Notes: generated by a model from the sequence alone, not told the origin. A stretch of DNA of 64,000 nt from Paenibacillus macerans (GCF_023715465.1 NZ_JAMBOE010000016.1:62001-126000), one strand, 5' to 3'. Numbered from the stretch's first letter, positions 33,622 through 42,534 are shown. Program-made: numbers and translations.

Positions 33622-35016
33622 TTGAAAAAGATAAAATGGCTGATCCCGGCTGCGGCTGCCGCCGGACTGCTGCTGGTGAGCTGCTCGCCGGCAAACCGTC
33701 CGGTTAACGGGGGAGAAAACGCTGCGCGGGACGCGTCCCAGCAGGTGCCAGGGAATGCGTCGTTGCCGGCTAATCAGGGAGAGGCAACACCCGTAAAAGT
33801 AGCTGAGCAAGGCGGAGCGCAGGGAGCGATGTCGGCACAGAGCGTTAAGCTGGCAAAAGGAGAATTTAGCGCAAGCCGTAATGCGAAGGGAGAACTTGTC
33901 GCAGTTCCGGCCGGCCTGACGGATTATAGCATCGACTACGGGGCGGTGGTTGAGCTGGAGGGACAAACGTTGGTGATGGCCAATGTATTTTATGGGGACG
34001 ATGATGTGATCAAAGTTCTGCTGTCCCATAAAACGGGCGAAGACCAGGTGAAGACCGTCTGGAGCGAGGGGATCACGGACACGAACAACCGTTGGTATAA
34101 CGCGTTTATCGGGCAACTGCTCGTCAAAGAGGATGAGGAGCGGGTGCTGTTTTTGGAGCCGGAAATCATAGGTCAAGGCGGAAAGTATCATCTTTCCGAG
34201 TATAATGTGCGGACGGGGAAAATTACGCGGATCAAGGAAGACTTTTGGCCGCTGCCGGAAGATTATGACTATATTTATCAATACCATTGGGACGGCGAGC
34301 GGAAGAATGTGTTTTTGCAGAGCTACTTGGGTTTGGTGAGAGTGTTTGATTTGCAGGGCGGGAAAGATGATGCTCCGGACCGGTTGTTCCGGGTGATTCC
34401 GCACTCGACGACCGGGGCTCCGTCCTTGTTTCTGTCGCCTGATTTTAAACGGTTTGCTCACGACGATGAGAGCGGAAAGGTGACTTTCTATGATATAAAA
34501 GGCGCTGCGCTCGGGAAAATCAAGCTATCTGAGGACAAGTATGTTCCGTCCGAAAAAATCAAGTGGAATCCGTCCGGTTCGATCGCTTGGATGGAGTCTT
34601 CTCCGGGGGAGCATAGCCGGATTAAAGACATCGATATCGACTATTTAAGCATTGCCCCGCAACGCATTGATTTCTACGACAGAGACGGGGGCGCTTTGGG
34701 ATCAATTAAGGCGGATGCGGGGGACGACCGCGCGCTCGATATCGCCGGCTGGCTTGATGACTCCACCGCGCTCGTCAAGTCCTACCGGTTCGAGCCGGAC
34801 GGCAGCAATACTTATGGGATGGTAGAGAAGGAACCGGCCTATTTCTACTACGATGTTCACAAGAAAGAAAAACGGCCCGCGAGCGAGGCGGATCTGCCGG
34901 AAATGCTCCCGGCGAAGGCGCGCACGTCATGGTCACGGATGGAACCGCACACTTCAGAACCGCAAACCGGGGTCGTTGTAGAACGGAAAGAAATCGTGTT
35001 TCCTAAAGAGCAATAG
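33622..35016 (+). CDS. Hypothetical lipoprotein (beta-propeller-like)
   Basis: This 464-residue protein is not recognised. It has a lipoprotein signal (MKKIKWLIPAAAAAGLLLVSCSP, lipobox LVSC) and a disordered Asn/Gln/Ala-rich linker to about residue 75. The large domain then has repeated blocks of the kind TVWSEG, FLEPEII, YNVRTGKI, FYDIKGAALGKIKL and IDFYDRDGGALGSI, alternating with aspartate turns, which suggests a beta-propeller on the outer face of the membrane. A TTG start follows GAGGAGG by 8 bases. It stands alone, convergent with the DUF4097 operon. Confidence 0.75.
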   Translation: MKKIKWLIPAAAAAGLLLVSCSPANRPVNGGENAARDASQQVPGNASLPANQGEATPVKVAEQGGAQGAMSAQSVKLAKGEFSASRNAKGELVAVPAGLTDYSIDYGAVVELEGQTLVMANVFYGDDDVIKVLLSHKTGEDQVKTVWSEGITDTNNRWYNAFIGQLLVKEDEERVLFLEPEIIGQGGKYHLSEYNVRTGKITRIKEDFWPLPEDYDYIYQYHWDGERKNVFLQSYLGLVRVFDLQGGKDDAPDRLFRVIPHSTTGAPSLFLSPDFKRFAHDDESGKVTFYDIKGAALGKIKLSEDKYVPSEKIKWNPSGSIAWMESSPGEHSRIKDIDIDYLSIAPQRIDFYDRDGGALGSIKADAGDDRALDIAGWLDDSTALVKSYRFEPDGSNTYGMVEKEPAYFYYDVHKKEKRPASEADLPEMLPAKARTSWSRMEPHTSEPQTGVVVERKEIVFPKEQ

Positions 35017-35163
35017 CCCTGTACGTACCTTTGAGCTTTTCCGCAAAAACGCAGGTTTTTCGAGCAGAAATGCCCCCGCTGGAATGGGGGGGCCGGTTAA
35101 CAAGAAGGGGCGAGCTTATGCCTGATGCGGAGGCAGACCGGCCCCGGCTTGTTCCTTGCTTCG

Positions 35164-36261
35164 TTATTCCAATGTAAAATCGCCCGTTGTTGTGGTTGCC
35201 TTGACGCTATATTTACCGCTGCCTACTTTTCCCGCGAGCCCCTGGTCCGTCTGGCTGCTGAAATCCATGTCCGGGATATCCACTTCAGCTTCTCCGGTTG
35301 CCGTTGTGAACTCCAGCGATAGCGGCTGATGTTCCTTCAAGGCGATGTCGATATCCCCATGGATGGATTCGGCCGTTATATCTCCGGCCAGATCGTCTGT
35401 CTGCAAGCCGAGGTCCAGGTCTCCATTCACGGAGCTGACGGCAATTTCGCCTTTCAGTGCAGAAGCCTCGATACTGCCGTTGACGCTGCTCAGTTCTATT
35501 TTGGCTGCCTCGGCGCGGTTTAACGTGATTTCCCCGTTTGTGGTCTCAAGCTTGATGGCCTGCTTAACCTCCAGATTGGAGGCTTCAACATCCCCGTTGA
35601 CCGTGCTAATGGACAACTTTCCAAAAGGCTGAGCCGCCGGAATGGTCACGGTTAACGCCAGATCGGCGCGGAAGCTTTTCCCGTCTTTTCTCTCCCGTTC
35701 CGTTTGAATGTACAGCGTATCGCCTTCCTTGTTTAACAAAGGGGTGAGTTCGTTGTCTTTAATGCCGCTTCTTACCTTCCCCGTCAGTCTGGCTTCAATT
35801 TCCGATGCAGCGGAGGTGTTGAGCTTTACATCGGAGGCGGCGGTGTCGATGACGATATTGCGGATTCCTTTGGCTGCGAGATTTTCGGAGAGGGAGATGC
35901 GCCGGCTTTTGGCGTTATCGGGATCATCCCAATCGTCATTGCCTCTATACTCGATGTTACCGTGAGACACGGCGTCGTCTACGATTTCGGAGACATTATC
36001 CAAAATTCCGCCCACCATATCGGTGCTTCCTTCCATCAAATCGGTTTGAAAATCCTCAATGATCCCGTTCAAGTCATTCGGCGTTTCCTGCCGGTCACGG
36101 TCCGGAGCGTTCTGGCTTCCGCCCTGCTCTCGTCGAGTCGTTTCCTTGTCTTCCTGAAAAAGGCTATATGCCTTAAGTGTATCCGCTTTGGGAAAGGTGA
36201 CGATGGTTCCGATCAGCCCGATGAGCAGCAAGCCTATGGCAAAATAGACGATTTTTTTCAT
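35164..36261 (-). CDS. DUF4097 beta-repeat envelope protein (LiaG-like)
   Basis: This 365-residue protein has one N-terminal membrane helix (IVYFAIGLLLIGLIGTIVTF), a long charged linker, then a beta-helix-like DUF4097 domain from about residue 130. The domain shows repeated units such as LSISTVNGDVEASNLE, KLETTNGEITLNRAE, ELSSVNGSIEASALK and AVSSVNGDLDLGLQ. Such proteins sit outside the membrane in envelope-stress loci; no enzyme role is known. Its ATG overlaps the stop of the HAAS gene by 4 bases, so it is the third gene of the PadR operon. Confidence 0.85.
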   Translation of the reverse strand: MKKIVYFAIGLLLIGLIGTIVTFPKADTLKAYSLFQEDKETTRREQGGSQNAPDRDRQETPNDLNGIIEDFQTDLMEGSTDMVGGILDNVSEIVDDAVSHGNIEYRGNDDWDDPDNAKSRRISLSENLAAKGIRNIVIDTAASDVKLNTSAASEIEARLTGKVRSGIKDNELTPLLNKEGDTLYIQTERERKDGKSFRADLALTVTIPAAQPFGKLSISTVNGDVEASNLEVKQAIKLETTNGEITLNRAEAAKIELSSVNGSIEASALKGEIAVSSVNGDLDLGLQTDDLAGDITAESIHGDIDIALKEHQPLSLEFTTATGEAEVDIPDMDFSSQTDQGLAGKVGSGKYSVKATTTTGDFTLE

Positions 36262-36812
36262 AGCGAAACGCTCCCCTGAAATCCGGATTTATTTTTGACC
36301 AACCGTAAGATCACGCCGTACAGCCGCCCAGCAAGCTGTCTGAGGCCCACGGCAAGCAGGATCCCCAGGCTAAACAACGTCATGGTTGCGAACAAGTTGA
36401 AAAGAAACAACTCGAATCCGCGCTGGATCAAGGAGATGATAATCAACAGCGGACTAAGCAGCATAGCGACAGCGATGATGCTGAGAGAGGCGGCCAGGAG
36501 CAGCAGGACCGCTACGGGCAAGGCAACGGCGAGCATATTGATAAAGCTCATTCCAGCGGCCCGCAGCACCACGCGCATCACATTGGCGAAGCTTTTCTTG
36601 TTCTCGGCAACCGAAATACTGTAATCGAGCAGCAGTTCTTTGGCCAGCAGTGAAGGCGTCCCCAGCTTTTTAATGATTTCTTCCTCGCTTTTCCCGGCGG
36701 CTGCGCCTGCCTCGAAATGCTCCTCATAATCGTACAAAATTTCTTTGCGCTCCTCCGGAGGTATGCCGATCAGCAACCCTTCCAGGGTGCGCATAAATTC
36801 AGTTCTCCCCAT
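36258..36812 (-). CDS. HAAS-domain (DUF1700) membrane protein
   Basis: This 184-residue protein begins with the HAAS domain (FMRTLEGLLIGIPPEERKEILYDYEEHFEAGAAAGKSEEEIIKKLGTPSLLAKELLLDY), a helical module that often serves as an adaptor for PadR regulators. Three to four membrane helices follow. The start at 36812 overlaps the end of the PadR gene by 14 bases, so the genes are translationally coupled. With PadR and DUF4097 it forms a common Bacillota envelope-related trio. Confidence 0.87.
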   Translation of the reverse strand: MGRTEFMRTLEGLLIGIPPEERKEILYDYEEHFEAGAAAGKSEEEIIKKLGTPSLLAKELLLDYSISVAENKKSFANVMRVVLRAAGMSFINMLAVALPVAVLLLLAASLSIIAVAMLLSPLLIIISLIQRGFELFLFNLFATMTLFSLGILLAVGLRQLAGRLYGVILRLVKNKSGFQGSVSL

Positions 36813-37131
36813 GGCTACTCGTCCCTTCTGCGATAAAGTCATCAACCGCCTTGGCAAATGGCATCCATTGCGCGATAAGCTCGGCAAGCTGCTCCCGTCC
36901 CGGCACGGTGATCGAGTAGTATTTGCGCGGCGGCCCTTCCGAAGAATCGGACAAATAACAGGTCAGGTAGTTGTCTTTGGTCAACCTGCGCAGGATGGGG
37001 TAGAGTGTTCCTTCCGCCAGTTCGATTTTTTCGCTGATTTTCTGCGCAAGCTCATAGCCGTAATAGTCCTTTTGGGAAATCAGAACGAGCACGCAGAGCT
37101 CGAGCGCTCCTTTTTTGAACTGTACATTCAT
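36799..37131 (-). CDS. PadR-family regulator
   Basis: This 110-residue winged-helix protein reads MNVQFKKGALELCVLVLISQKDYYGYELAQKISEKIELAEGTLYPILRRLTKDNYLTCYLSDSSEGPPRKYYSITVPGREQL, the full PadR pattern with a short C-terminal helix. The ATG at 37131 follows GAGGTG by about 7 bases; an earlier ATG at 37152 has no site. It is first in the operon with the HAAS and DUF4097 genes and probably represses its own promoter through paired GTAC-centred palindromes. Confidence 0.9.
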   Translation of the reverse strand: MNVQFKKGALELCVLVLISQKDYYGYELAQKISEKIELAEGTLYPILRRLTKDNYLTCYLSDSSEGPPRKYYSITVPGREQLAELIAQWMPFAKAVDDFIAEGTSSHGEN

Positions 37132-37190
37132 TGGCAACACCTCGGTTATCACGGCAGGATACGGAGCGAAAAATACAACAAATAGATTTT

Positions 37191-37253
37191 ATTCAGTACT
37201 GGATATTATCCACTAGATGATTTTAGTATAGTATTCTGTACCGAATAATGCAA
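37191..37253 (-). promoter_or_regulatory. Promoter and paired operators of the PadR operon
   Basis: On the minus strand TTGCAT (37253-37248) and TATACT (37230-37225) are 17 bases apart. Two related near-palindromes centred on GTAC lie at 37233-37246 (ATTCTGTACCGAAT), inside the spacer, and at 37191-37204 (ATTCAGTACTGGAT), downstream of the start point. Their centres are 42 bases apart, four helical turns, as for a co-operatively bound repressor. Confidence 0.6.
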
Positions 37254-37279
37254 CATACCCCATTTACATGCTGAAGCAT

Positions 37280-37299
37280 TTAGTTTAAAATGAAACTAA
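37280..37299. promoter_or_regulatory. Second TTAGTTT-N6-AAACTAA palindrome
   Basis: Arms and spacer length are identical to those at 25058-25077; only the 6-base spacer differs (AAAATG against AAATTA). It lies between the PadR operon and the metal ATPase. Confidence 0.5.
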
Positions 37300-37337
37300 A
37301 GTTTCGTTAACCCAAAATTATTGTACCAATACAAAAA

Positions 37338-37352
37338 TGATTATCGTTCTCA
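37338..37352. promoter_or_regulatory. Fur-like box 1
   Basis: TGATTATCGTTCTCA matches 11 of the 14 informative positions of the 7-1-7 Fur consensus TGATAATNATTATCA. It lies about 110 bases upstream of the metal ATPase. Confidence 0.5.
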
Positions 37353-37356
37353 ATTG

Positions 37357-37388
37357 CATGCTGCTCCGGGAGATCCCGGGGCAGCATG
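37357..37388 (+). terminator. Strong 14-bp hairpin in the ATPase leader
   Basis: CATGCTGCTCCGGG pairs with CCCGGGGCAGCATG around AGAT, followed after a few bases by CATTTTTA. It may be a terminator for a short leader RNA or an attenuator. It sits between the two Fur-like boxes. Confidence 0.6.
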
Positions 37389-37411
37389 TGCCATTTTTAG
37401 GGGGTTAACAA

Positions 37412-37426
37412 TAGTATTCATTCTCA
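37412..37426. promoter_or_regulatory. Fur-like box 2
   Basis: TAGTATTCATTCTCA matches 10 of 14 informative positions of the 7-1-7 Fur consensus, 38 bases before the ATPase start. The half ATTCTCA resembles the GTTCTCA half of box 1. Confidence 0.4.
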
Positions 37427-37463
37427 ATTAGCGATGCCATCCAACATGAAGGGGGAAATATTT

Positions 37464-39404
37464 ATGCGTGCTGTTCAACAAACCTTGCCTGCTGCCGCAA
37501 AGCCATCGGCCAATTTGCCTGATCCGGGGAGACGGCGCCGTTCTTCACTGCTTCGTCTGCTGCGGCATCGGGAAATGCTGCTGGCTCTCGCTAGCGGAGT
37601 GCTGATGTGCGCCGCTTGGGGGCTTCACGGCTGGCTGCCTTTGTTGTCGATTGTTCTTTATATAACCGCTTATATTGTCGGCGGGTACGTAAAAGCGCGG
37701 GAGGGTCTGGCCACCTTATTTAAAGACAGGGATCTGGACGTAAACTTGCTGATGATCGCCGCCGCGCTTGGAGCGGCATCCATCGGGTATTGGAACGAAG
37801 GCGCGATGCTTATCTTCATTTTTGCGTTAAGCGGCGCGCTGGAATCGTTTGCCGGCGAGCAAAGCCGCAGGGACATCTCGGCGCTGGTCGCGATGAAACC
37901 GGAAACCGCCCTGCGGATCGATGCGGACGGGATGAAGGAGGTCGCGGCCGAGACGCTGTTGGTCGGGGATTTGGTCCTGGTAAAACCCGGAGAGGTGATC
38001 CCGGCCGATGGAGTTGTGAGCAGCGGGGGTTCTTCCGTCAACCAATCCGCGATTACGGGGGAGTCGCTGCCGGTGGATAAACGCGGCGGAGATAACGTAT
38101 TTGCCGGAACGATTAACGGTGAAGGGGCGCTGTACGTAGAGGTGACCAGCCCGGCGGAAGGAACGCTGTTTGCCAAAATCATCGCCCTCGTGGAGCAAGC
38201 CGAGCGGGAGGTGCCGAAAACGGAGCGCTTCATCAAGCGGCTTGAAGGTGTTTATGCCAAGACGGTGCTTGCGGTGACCGCGGCGCTGATTGCTCTGGCT
38301 CCGCTGATTTTGGGATGGAGCTGGCCGGCGGCTTTCTATAAAGCGATGGTGTTTCTCGTCGTGGCCTCGCCTTGCGCGCTCGTATCCTCCGTTATGCCGG
38401 CGATGCTGTCGGCGATGTCCAAAAGCGCGAGAAAAGGTGTGCTGTTTAAAGGCGCCGCCTATATGGACCTGCTCAGCGGCGCGCGTGTCGTCGCCTTCGA
38501 CAAGACCGGCACGTTGACGGAGGGAACTCCGGCGGTTACCGAACTGCTCGTAGCCGAAGGGTATGACCGGATGCAGGTGCTGGCCGCTTGCGCGGCGGCG
38601 GAAAGCTTGTCCGAGCATCCGCTGGCCGAGGCGATCGTGCGCAAAGCCGAGGAAGAGGGAGTGGTGATCCAGAGTGCGGATGAACTGCAGGCGCTGCCCG
38701 GCTGGGGCATTGAGGCCAAGATCGGCGGCGATGTATGGAGGGTCGGCAAGGCGGATGAAGATGATCCGAATTTGCCGCCGGAGTTCGCCGAACGGATGCG
38801 GGCCTGGATCGCGGAAGGGCATACGGTTTCCGCGATTCAAGCCTGCGGAGACTACGCCGGGCTGATCGCACTGCGGGACCGGATTCGCCCTCAGGCCAAG
38901 GCGGCGATCGACCGCCTGCACCGGCTGGGGATCGCCACCGCGATGCTGACCGGCGATCGCGGCGGCACCGCCCGCGCGGTCTCCAGGGAAGCGGGGATCG
39001 ATCTTGTGTACGGGGACCTGCTGCCCCAGGACAAGGTGGAGCATGTGAAGGCGCTGCGCAGCCGTTACGGCAGCGTCGTCATGGTCGGCGACGGCGTCAA
39101 TGACGCGCCAGCGCTGGCCGCGGCGACGGTCGGGGTGGCCATGGGCGGCGGCGGAAGCGCCGCGGCGCTGGAGGTTGCGGACGTCGTGCTGATGAACGAC
39201 AGTCTGGATCGGGTCGCCGAGGCGATATCGCTCGCCCGCCGGGCCCGGAGAATCGTCAAGCAAAATCTTGTTTTTGCCGGGGCGGTGATCCTGCTGCTGA
39301 TCGCGAGCAATTTTCTGCACGGCATCCCCCTGCCGCTTGGCGTCGTGGGGCATGAGGGCAGCACGCTGCTCGTTATTTTGAACGGGCTGCGACTGCTCCG
39401 ATAG
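37464..39404 (+). CDS. P1B-4-type metal-transporting ATPase (probable iron exporter)
   Basis: This 646-residue P-type ATPase lacks the N-terminal metal-binding domain of copper and cadmium pumps. The membrane motif is SPC (Ser302-Pro303-Cys304), and the last helix carries HEGST (from His630). This pair marks the P1B-4 class, whose members export Fe(II), Co or Zn (PfeT, FrvA, CtpD). The catalytic core is intact: TGES, phosphorylated Asp346 in DKTGTLTEG, HPLAEA and GDGVNDAPALAAATVGVAMG. The ATG at 37464 follows AGGGGGAAA by about 8 bases. Fur-like boxes upstream support an iron role. Confidence 0.88.
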   Translation: MRAVQQTLPAAAKPSANLPDPGRRRRSSLLRLLRHREMLLALASGVLMCAAWGLHGWLPLLSIVLYITAYIVGGYVKAREGLATLFKDRDLDVNLLMIAAALGAASIGYWNEGAMLIFIFALSGALESFAGEQSRRDISALVAMKPETALRIDADGMKEVAAETLLVGDLVLVKPGEVIPADGVVSSGGSSVNQSAITGESLPVDKRGGDNVFAGTINGEGALYVEVTSPAEGTLFAKIIALVEQAEREVPKTERFIKRLEGVYAKTVLAVTAALIALAPLILGWSWPAAFYKAMVFLVVASPCALVSSVMPAMLSAMSKSARKGVLFKGAAYMDLLSGARVVAFDKTGTLTEGTPAVTELLVAEGYDRMQVLAACAAAESLSEHPLAEAIVRKAEEEGVVIQSADELQALPGWGIEAKIGGDVWRVGKADEDDPNLPPEFAERMRAWIAEGHTVSAIQACGDYAGLIALRDRIRPQAKAAIDRLHRLGIATAMLTGDRGGTARAVSREAGIDLVYGDLLPQDKVEHVKALRSRYGSVVMVGDGVNDAPALAAATVGVAMGGGGSAAALEVADVVLMNDSLDRVAEAISLARRARRIVKQNLVFAGAVILLLIASNFLHGIPLPLGVVGHEGSTLLVILNGLRLLR

Positions 39405-39459
39405 TTAGTTCTTCATCATTCCTTCATTTAAATTTCACCGAACCGTTCCGGTACGCTTG

Positions 39460-39488
39460 TTGACACTATGCTGTCGTTTTAACATAAT
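39460..39488 (+). promoter_or_regulatory. Promoter of trxB
   Basis: TTGACA at 39460-39465 and CATAAT at 39483-39488 are 17 bases apart, 64 bases before the trxB start. Confidence 0.65.
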
Positions 39489-39552
39489 TGAAGTAGATCA
39501 TAGATTTTCCATCTTGATAGAAAAAAACGGTCACTTTTAGGAGGATGCCATT

Positions 39553-40503
39553 ATGTATAAATCGATTATTATCGGTACCGGCCCGGCCGGACTTACGGCG
39601 GCCATTTATCTGGCCCGCGCCAACTTGAACCCGCTGATCATCGAGGGCCCGCAGCCGGGCGGACAGCTGACGACGACAACGGAAGTGGAAAATTTCCCGG
39701 GTTTTCCGGAAGGAATCATGGGTCCGGAGTTGATGGACAACATGCGCAAGCAGGCCGAGCGTTTCGGCGCGGAGTTCCGCACAGGTTGGGTGAACAGCGT
39801 TGATATGAGCAAACGTCCGTTTAAGCTGCAAGTGGAAGGGATCGGCGAACTCGTTACCGAAACGCTAGTTTTATCGACCGGCGCAACGGCCAAATATTTG
39901 GGAATCCCCGGCGAGCAGGACAATGTCGGACGCGGCGTAAGCACCTGCGCGACTTGCGACGGATTTTTCTTCCGCGGCAAGGAAATCATCGTCATTGGCG
40001 GCGGCGACTCCGCACTGGAGGAGGCAGGCTTCCTGACCCGCTTCGCGTCGAAGGTGACGCTCGTCCATCGCCGCGATGAGCTGCGCGGTTCGAAGATCAT
40101 GCAGGATCGCGCCCGCGCGAACGAAAAGATCGAAATGGCACTGAACCGTACACCGCTGGAAGTCATCGCCGGCGAAAACGGCGTAACCGGTCTGAAGGTG
40201 CGCAACAACGCGACCGGCGAAGAAGAAATCATTGCCGCGAGCGGAGTGTTCGTCGCGATTGGCCATCAGCCGAACACGGCGTTCCTGGGCGGACAAATCG
40301 ACACGGACGCGAACGGTTATATCGTGGTTAAACCGGGCACGTCGGAAACGAACGTACCGGGCGTATTCGCTTGCGGCGACGTGCAGGATAACCGCTACCG
40401 CCAGGCGATCACCGCCGCAGGCAGCGGCTGCATGGCCGCGATCGACTGTGAGAAATACATCGAAAACCTTGAGCATGAAACGGCCACTGCGGCCGCAAAA
40501 TAA
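39553..40503 (+). CDS. trxB: Thioredoxin reductase
   Basis: This 316-residue FAD/NADPH enzyme reduces thioredoxin. The FAD motif GTGPAGLTAAIYLARA lies at the start, the redox-active pair is Cys132/Cys135 in TCATCDG, the NADPH motif is GGGDSALEEAGFL, and the late FAD motif is GVFACGDVQDNRYRQAITAAGSGCMAA. The length is standard. AGGAGGATG precedes the ATG. It starts 148 bases after the metal ATPase, with its own promoter, and a glutaredoxin-like gene follows within 50 bases, so the two form a thiol-redox unit. Confidence 0.95.
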   Translation: MYKSIIIGTGPAGLTAAIYLARANLNPLIIEGPQPGGQLTTTTEVENFPGFPEGIMGPELMDNMRKQAERFGAEFRTGWVNSVDMSKRPFKLQVEGIGELVTETLVLSTGATAKYLGIPGEQDNVGRGVSTCATCDGFFFRGKEIIVIGGGDSALEEAGFLTRFASKVTLVHRRDELRGSKIMQDRARANEKIEMALNRTPLEVIAGENGVTGLKVRNNATGEEEIIAASGVFVAIGHQPNTAFLGGQIDTDANGYIVVKPGTSETNVPGVFACGDVQDNRYRQAITAAGSGCMAAIDCEKYIENLEHETATAAAK

Positions 40504-40548
40504 AATAAGCGGAAGAAATCAGTTCCGGATCGGAAGGGAGAAATCATC

Positions 40549-40785
40549 ATGGCAAATGTGATTGTATACACCAGCACCAACTGCCCTCACTGCAAACAAG
40601 TGAAAAGCTTTCTGAGCGACAAAGGCGTCGCTTATGAAGAGCGCAACATCGAGCAAAACGACGATTACGCGCAGCAAGTTTGGGACATGGGCATGCGCGC
40701 CGTGCCGGTCACGGTGATCGGCGAACACCGCATCCTGGGCATGAACAAAACGCAGTTCGATAAAGCGCTGGCGGAATTGGCGTAA
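40549..40785 (+). CDS. Glutaredoxin-like protein
   Basis: This 78-residue thioredoxin-fold protein has the active site Cys12-Pro-His-Cys15 at the end of the first strand (VIVYTSTNCPHC), cis-proline in MRAVPVTVI, and GMNKTQFDKAL at the end. In glutathione-free Bacillota such NrdH/YtnI-like proteins take electrons from thioredoxin reductase or bacillithiol. GGAAGGGAG lies ahead of the ATG. It is the second gene after trxB. Confidence 0.9.
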   Translation: MANVIVYTSTNCPHCKQVKSFLSDKGVAYEERNIEQNDDYAQQVWDMGMRAVPVTVIGEHRILGMNKTQFDKALAELA

Positions 40786-40798
40786 GTTCAGCCGAAAC

Positions 40799-40857
40799 CA
40801 AAAAGAGCACCGCCCTTGAAGCCTGAACGGCCAATAAGGACGATGCTCTTTTTTTTG
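40799..40857 (+). terminator. Intrinsic terminator after trxB operon
   Basis: AAAAAGAGCA pairs with TGCTCTTTTT over a longer loop that has its own weak stem, and the T-run TTTTTTTT follows. It may also serve the convergent small gene. Confidence 0.8.
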
Positions 40858-40869
40858 TTCCAGCCAAAA

Positions 40870-41085
40870 TCAATTCAACCATCCGGAGATCAACTGAAAG
40901 ATCAGATAACCGGCCACTCCGCAGCCGATGAGGGTGAATCCGGCCTTTTTCCGGCCCTGGAACAACCGCATCACCCCCAGGCTCACCAAAGGGGCGATCA
41001 GCAGCAAGAAAAACATGACGGCAACAAACATTTCAACGGAAATATCGGAAGTATCCACGATGGTCATGAGTAAACGCATCTCCAT
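40870..41085 (-). CDS. Small two-helix membrane protein, unknown
   Basis: This is a frame of up to 71 residues with two hydrophobic helices (FVAVMFFLLLIAPLVSLGVMRL and AGFTLIGCGVAGYLIFQLISGWL) joined by a basic loop (FQGRKKAG). I do not recognise it. The ribosome site is weak and the start could be any of three Met codons in the first ten residues. It converges on the trxB unit. Confidence 0.5.
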   Translation of the reverse strand: MEMRLLMTIVDTSDISVEMFVAVMFFLLLIAPLVSLGVMRLFQGRKKAGFTLIGCGVAGYLIFQLISGWLN

Positions 41086-41359
41086 ATAATCGATTTATCA
41101 TTTTTCTGCTATGATATATATCACAAAATGCTATGTTTTTTATTATACTTATATTTTTCAAAAATTGTAATGTGTGAAAGCGGCAAAATTGAGGCGATAT
41201 TGCGTCTTCCCGGAGAACACCCCCCAGGGACGAGGGTTCGACAAAACTAGTAAACTTTTTTAATGGAAGCTATGGTACAATAATTGCGTGATGCTGGAAA
41301 AAGCTATCAGGGTTTGGTGCACCGACAACAAGCCAGGTTTGGAGAAGGAGCTGTTGGTT

Positions 41360-42484
41360 GTGGAATGGACATCCATGAGAAAATTTGCTGCAGCGGGAAT
41401 TGCCGGTTCATTATTGTTCGGCACGGCATCGGGCGAATGGAAAACCACAATAGCTTACGCCGCGCCTGCGACATCCAGCGTAACATCGGCCAAGGACATA
41501 CAAGACAAATTGGCGGCAGGGCTTAAAGCCCGCAAGCCGCAAATCAAACTGTTATATAAAGGGAGTACGGCAAAGCTGGAAAGCCTGATGAGCACGGCCA
41601 TGGATCAAGCTTTGGACCAGGATCCCTATACGAAATACGTGGTGAATCGTTATTCCTACGAATGGGAAGGAACGTCGGAATTTGCGACGGTTTCGGTCAA
41701 ATTTCAATATCGGGAGACGTTGGAGCAGTCCAACTATGTTTTCGCGAAAATAAAGAACATCGTGGCGGAAATCATTCAACCGGAAATGAACGATCACCAA
41801 AAAATCAAAGCGATTCATGACTATGTGGTGCGGTATTTGAAATACGACCAGGATTTGCAGAAGTTTACGGCCTACGAAGGTTTGATAACCCGCGAAGCCG
41901 TCTGCCAGGGTTATGCGCTGATGACTTATCAGATGCTGCAGGACGCGGGAATTGATAATTTAATTATCGAGGGAAAAGTGAACAATACCGCGCATGCCTG
42001 GAATCTGGTGCTGCTTGACGGCCAATGGTATCATCTTGACACGACTTGGGATGATCCGGTGCCGGACATATCGGGTCAAGTGAAATATGCTTATTACTTG
42101 CGAACCGATGAGCAGATGCGAAAAGATCACCAATGGATTGCAAGCGATTATCCCAAGTCAACCGTCTCCTATTTGGCTGCGCTTCGTTCCCTGATCGACC
42201 AGGCTGGAACGCAAACCGGGATTTACTTGGACCTGAAAAAGCAATTGGGCTACGATTTGTTCGACGCCGACGCAACGGTCAAGGATGGCGAAGGGGTGGC
42301 CGATAAAGTAAAACAAGGGATCGTGGCGGACGAGTTTACGGTTACCATTCGTTATTCCGGCTCCGAACGGCAGCTGCTGAAGGATTTAGGCACTTTATAT
42401 GATCTGGGAATCGAAAATATTCGTTATTTAAAGGAACCGTTGGAAGGCACCGACGATTTGCGGGTGGAGATTCGTTGGGAGTAG
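41360..42484 (+). CDS. Secreted transglutaminase-like protein
   Basis: This ~374-residue protein has an N-terminal signal peptide (MRKFAAAGIAGSLLFGTASG..., cleavage likely after AYAAPA). A central transglutaminase-like domain shows IKAIHDYVVRYLKYD, the catalytic Cys in AVCQGYA, His in AHAWN and Asp in HLDTTWDD. This papain-like fold acts as a protease or cross-linking enzyme on the cell surface. The start is uncertain: a GTG at 41360 lies 9 bases after GAAGGAG, and the ATG at 41375 is also possible. A terminator follows. Confidence 0.8.
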   Translation: MEWTSMRKFAAAGIAGSLLFGTASGEWKTTIAYAAPATSSVTSAKDIQDKLAAGLKARKPQIKLLYKGSTAKLESLMSTAMDQALDQDPYTKYVVNRYSYEWEGTSEFATVSVKFQYRETLEQSNYVFAKIKNIVAEIIQPEMNDHQKIKAIHDYVVRYLKYDQDLQKFTAYEGLITREAVCQGYALMTYQMLQDAGIDNLIIEGKVNNTAHAWNLVLLDGQWYHLDTTWDDPVPDISGQVKYAYYLRTDEQMRKDHQWIASDYPKSTVSYLAALRSLIDQAGTQTGIYLDLKKQLGYDLFDADATVKDGEGVADKVKQGIVADEFTVTIRYSGSERQLLKDLGTLYDLGIENIRYLKEPLEGTDDLRVEIRWE

Positions 42485-42534
42485 AAGAATGGGTGAAGTG
42501 AATAGTTAGCTGAAAGGAATTTTAAACAGCTAGA

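Noticed and set aside
37827..39353. 508-codon minus-strand frame opposite the metal ATPase
   Set aside because: It is an antisense shadow of an ATPase with all catalytic motifs.
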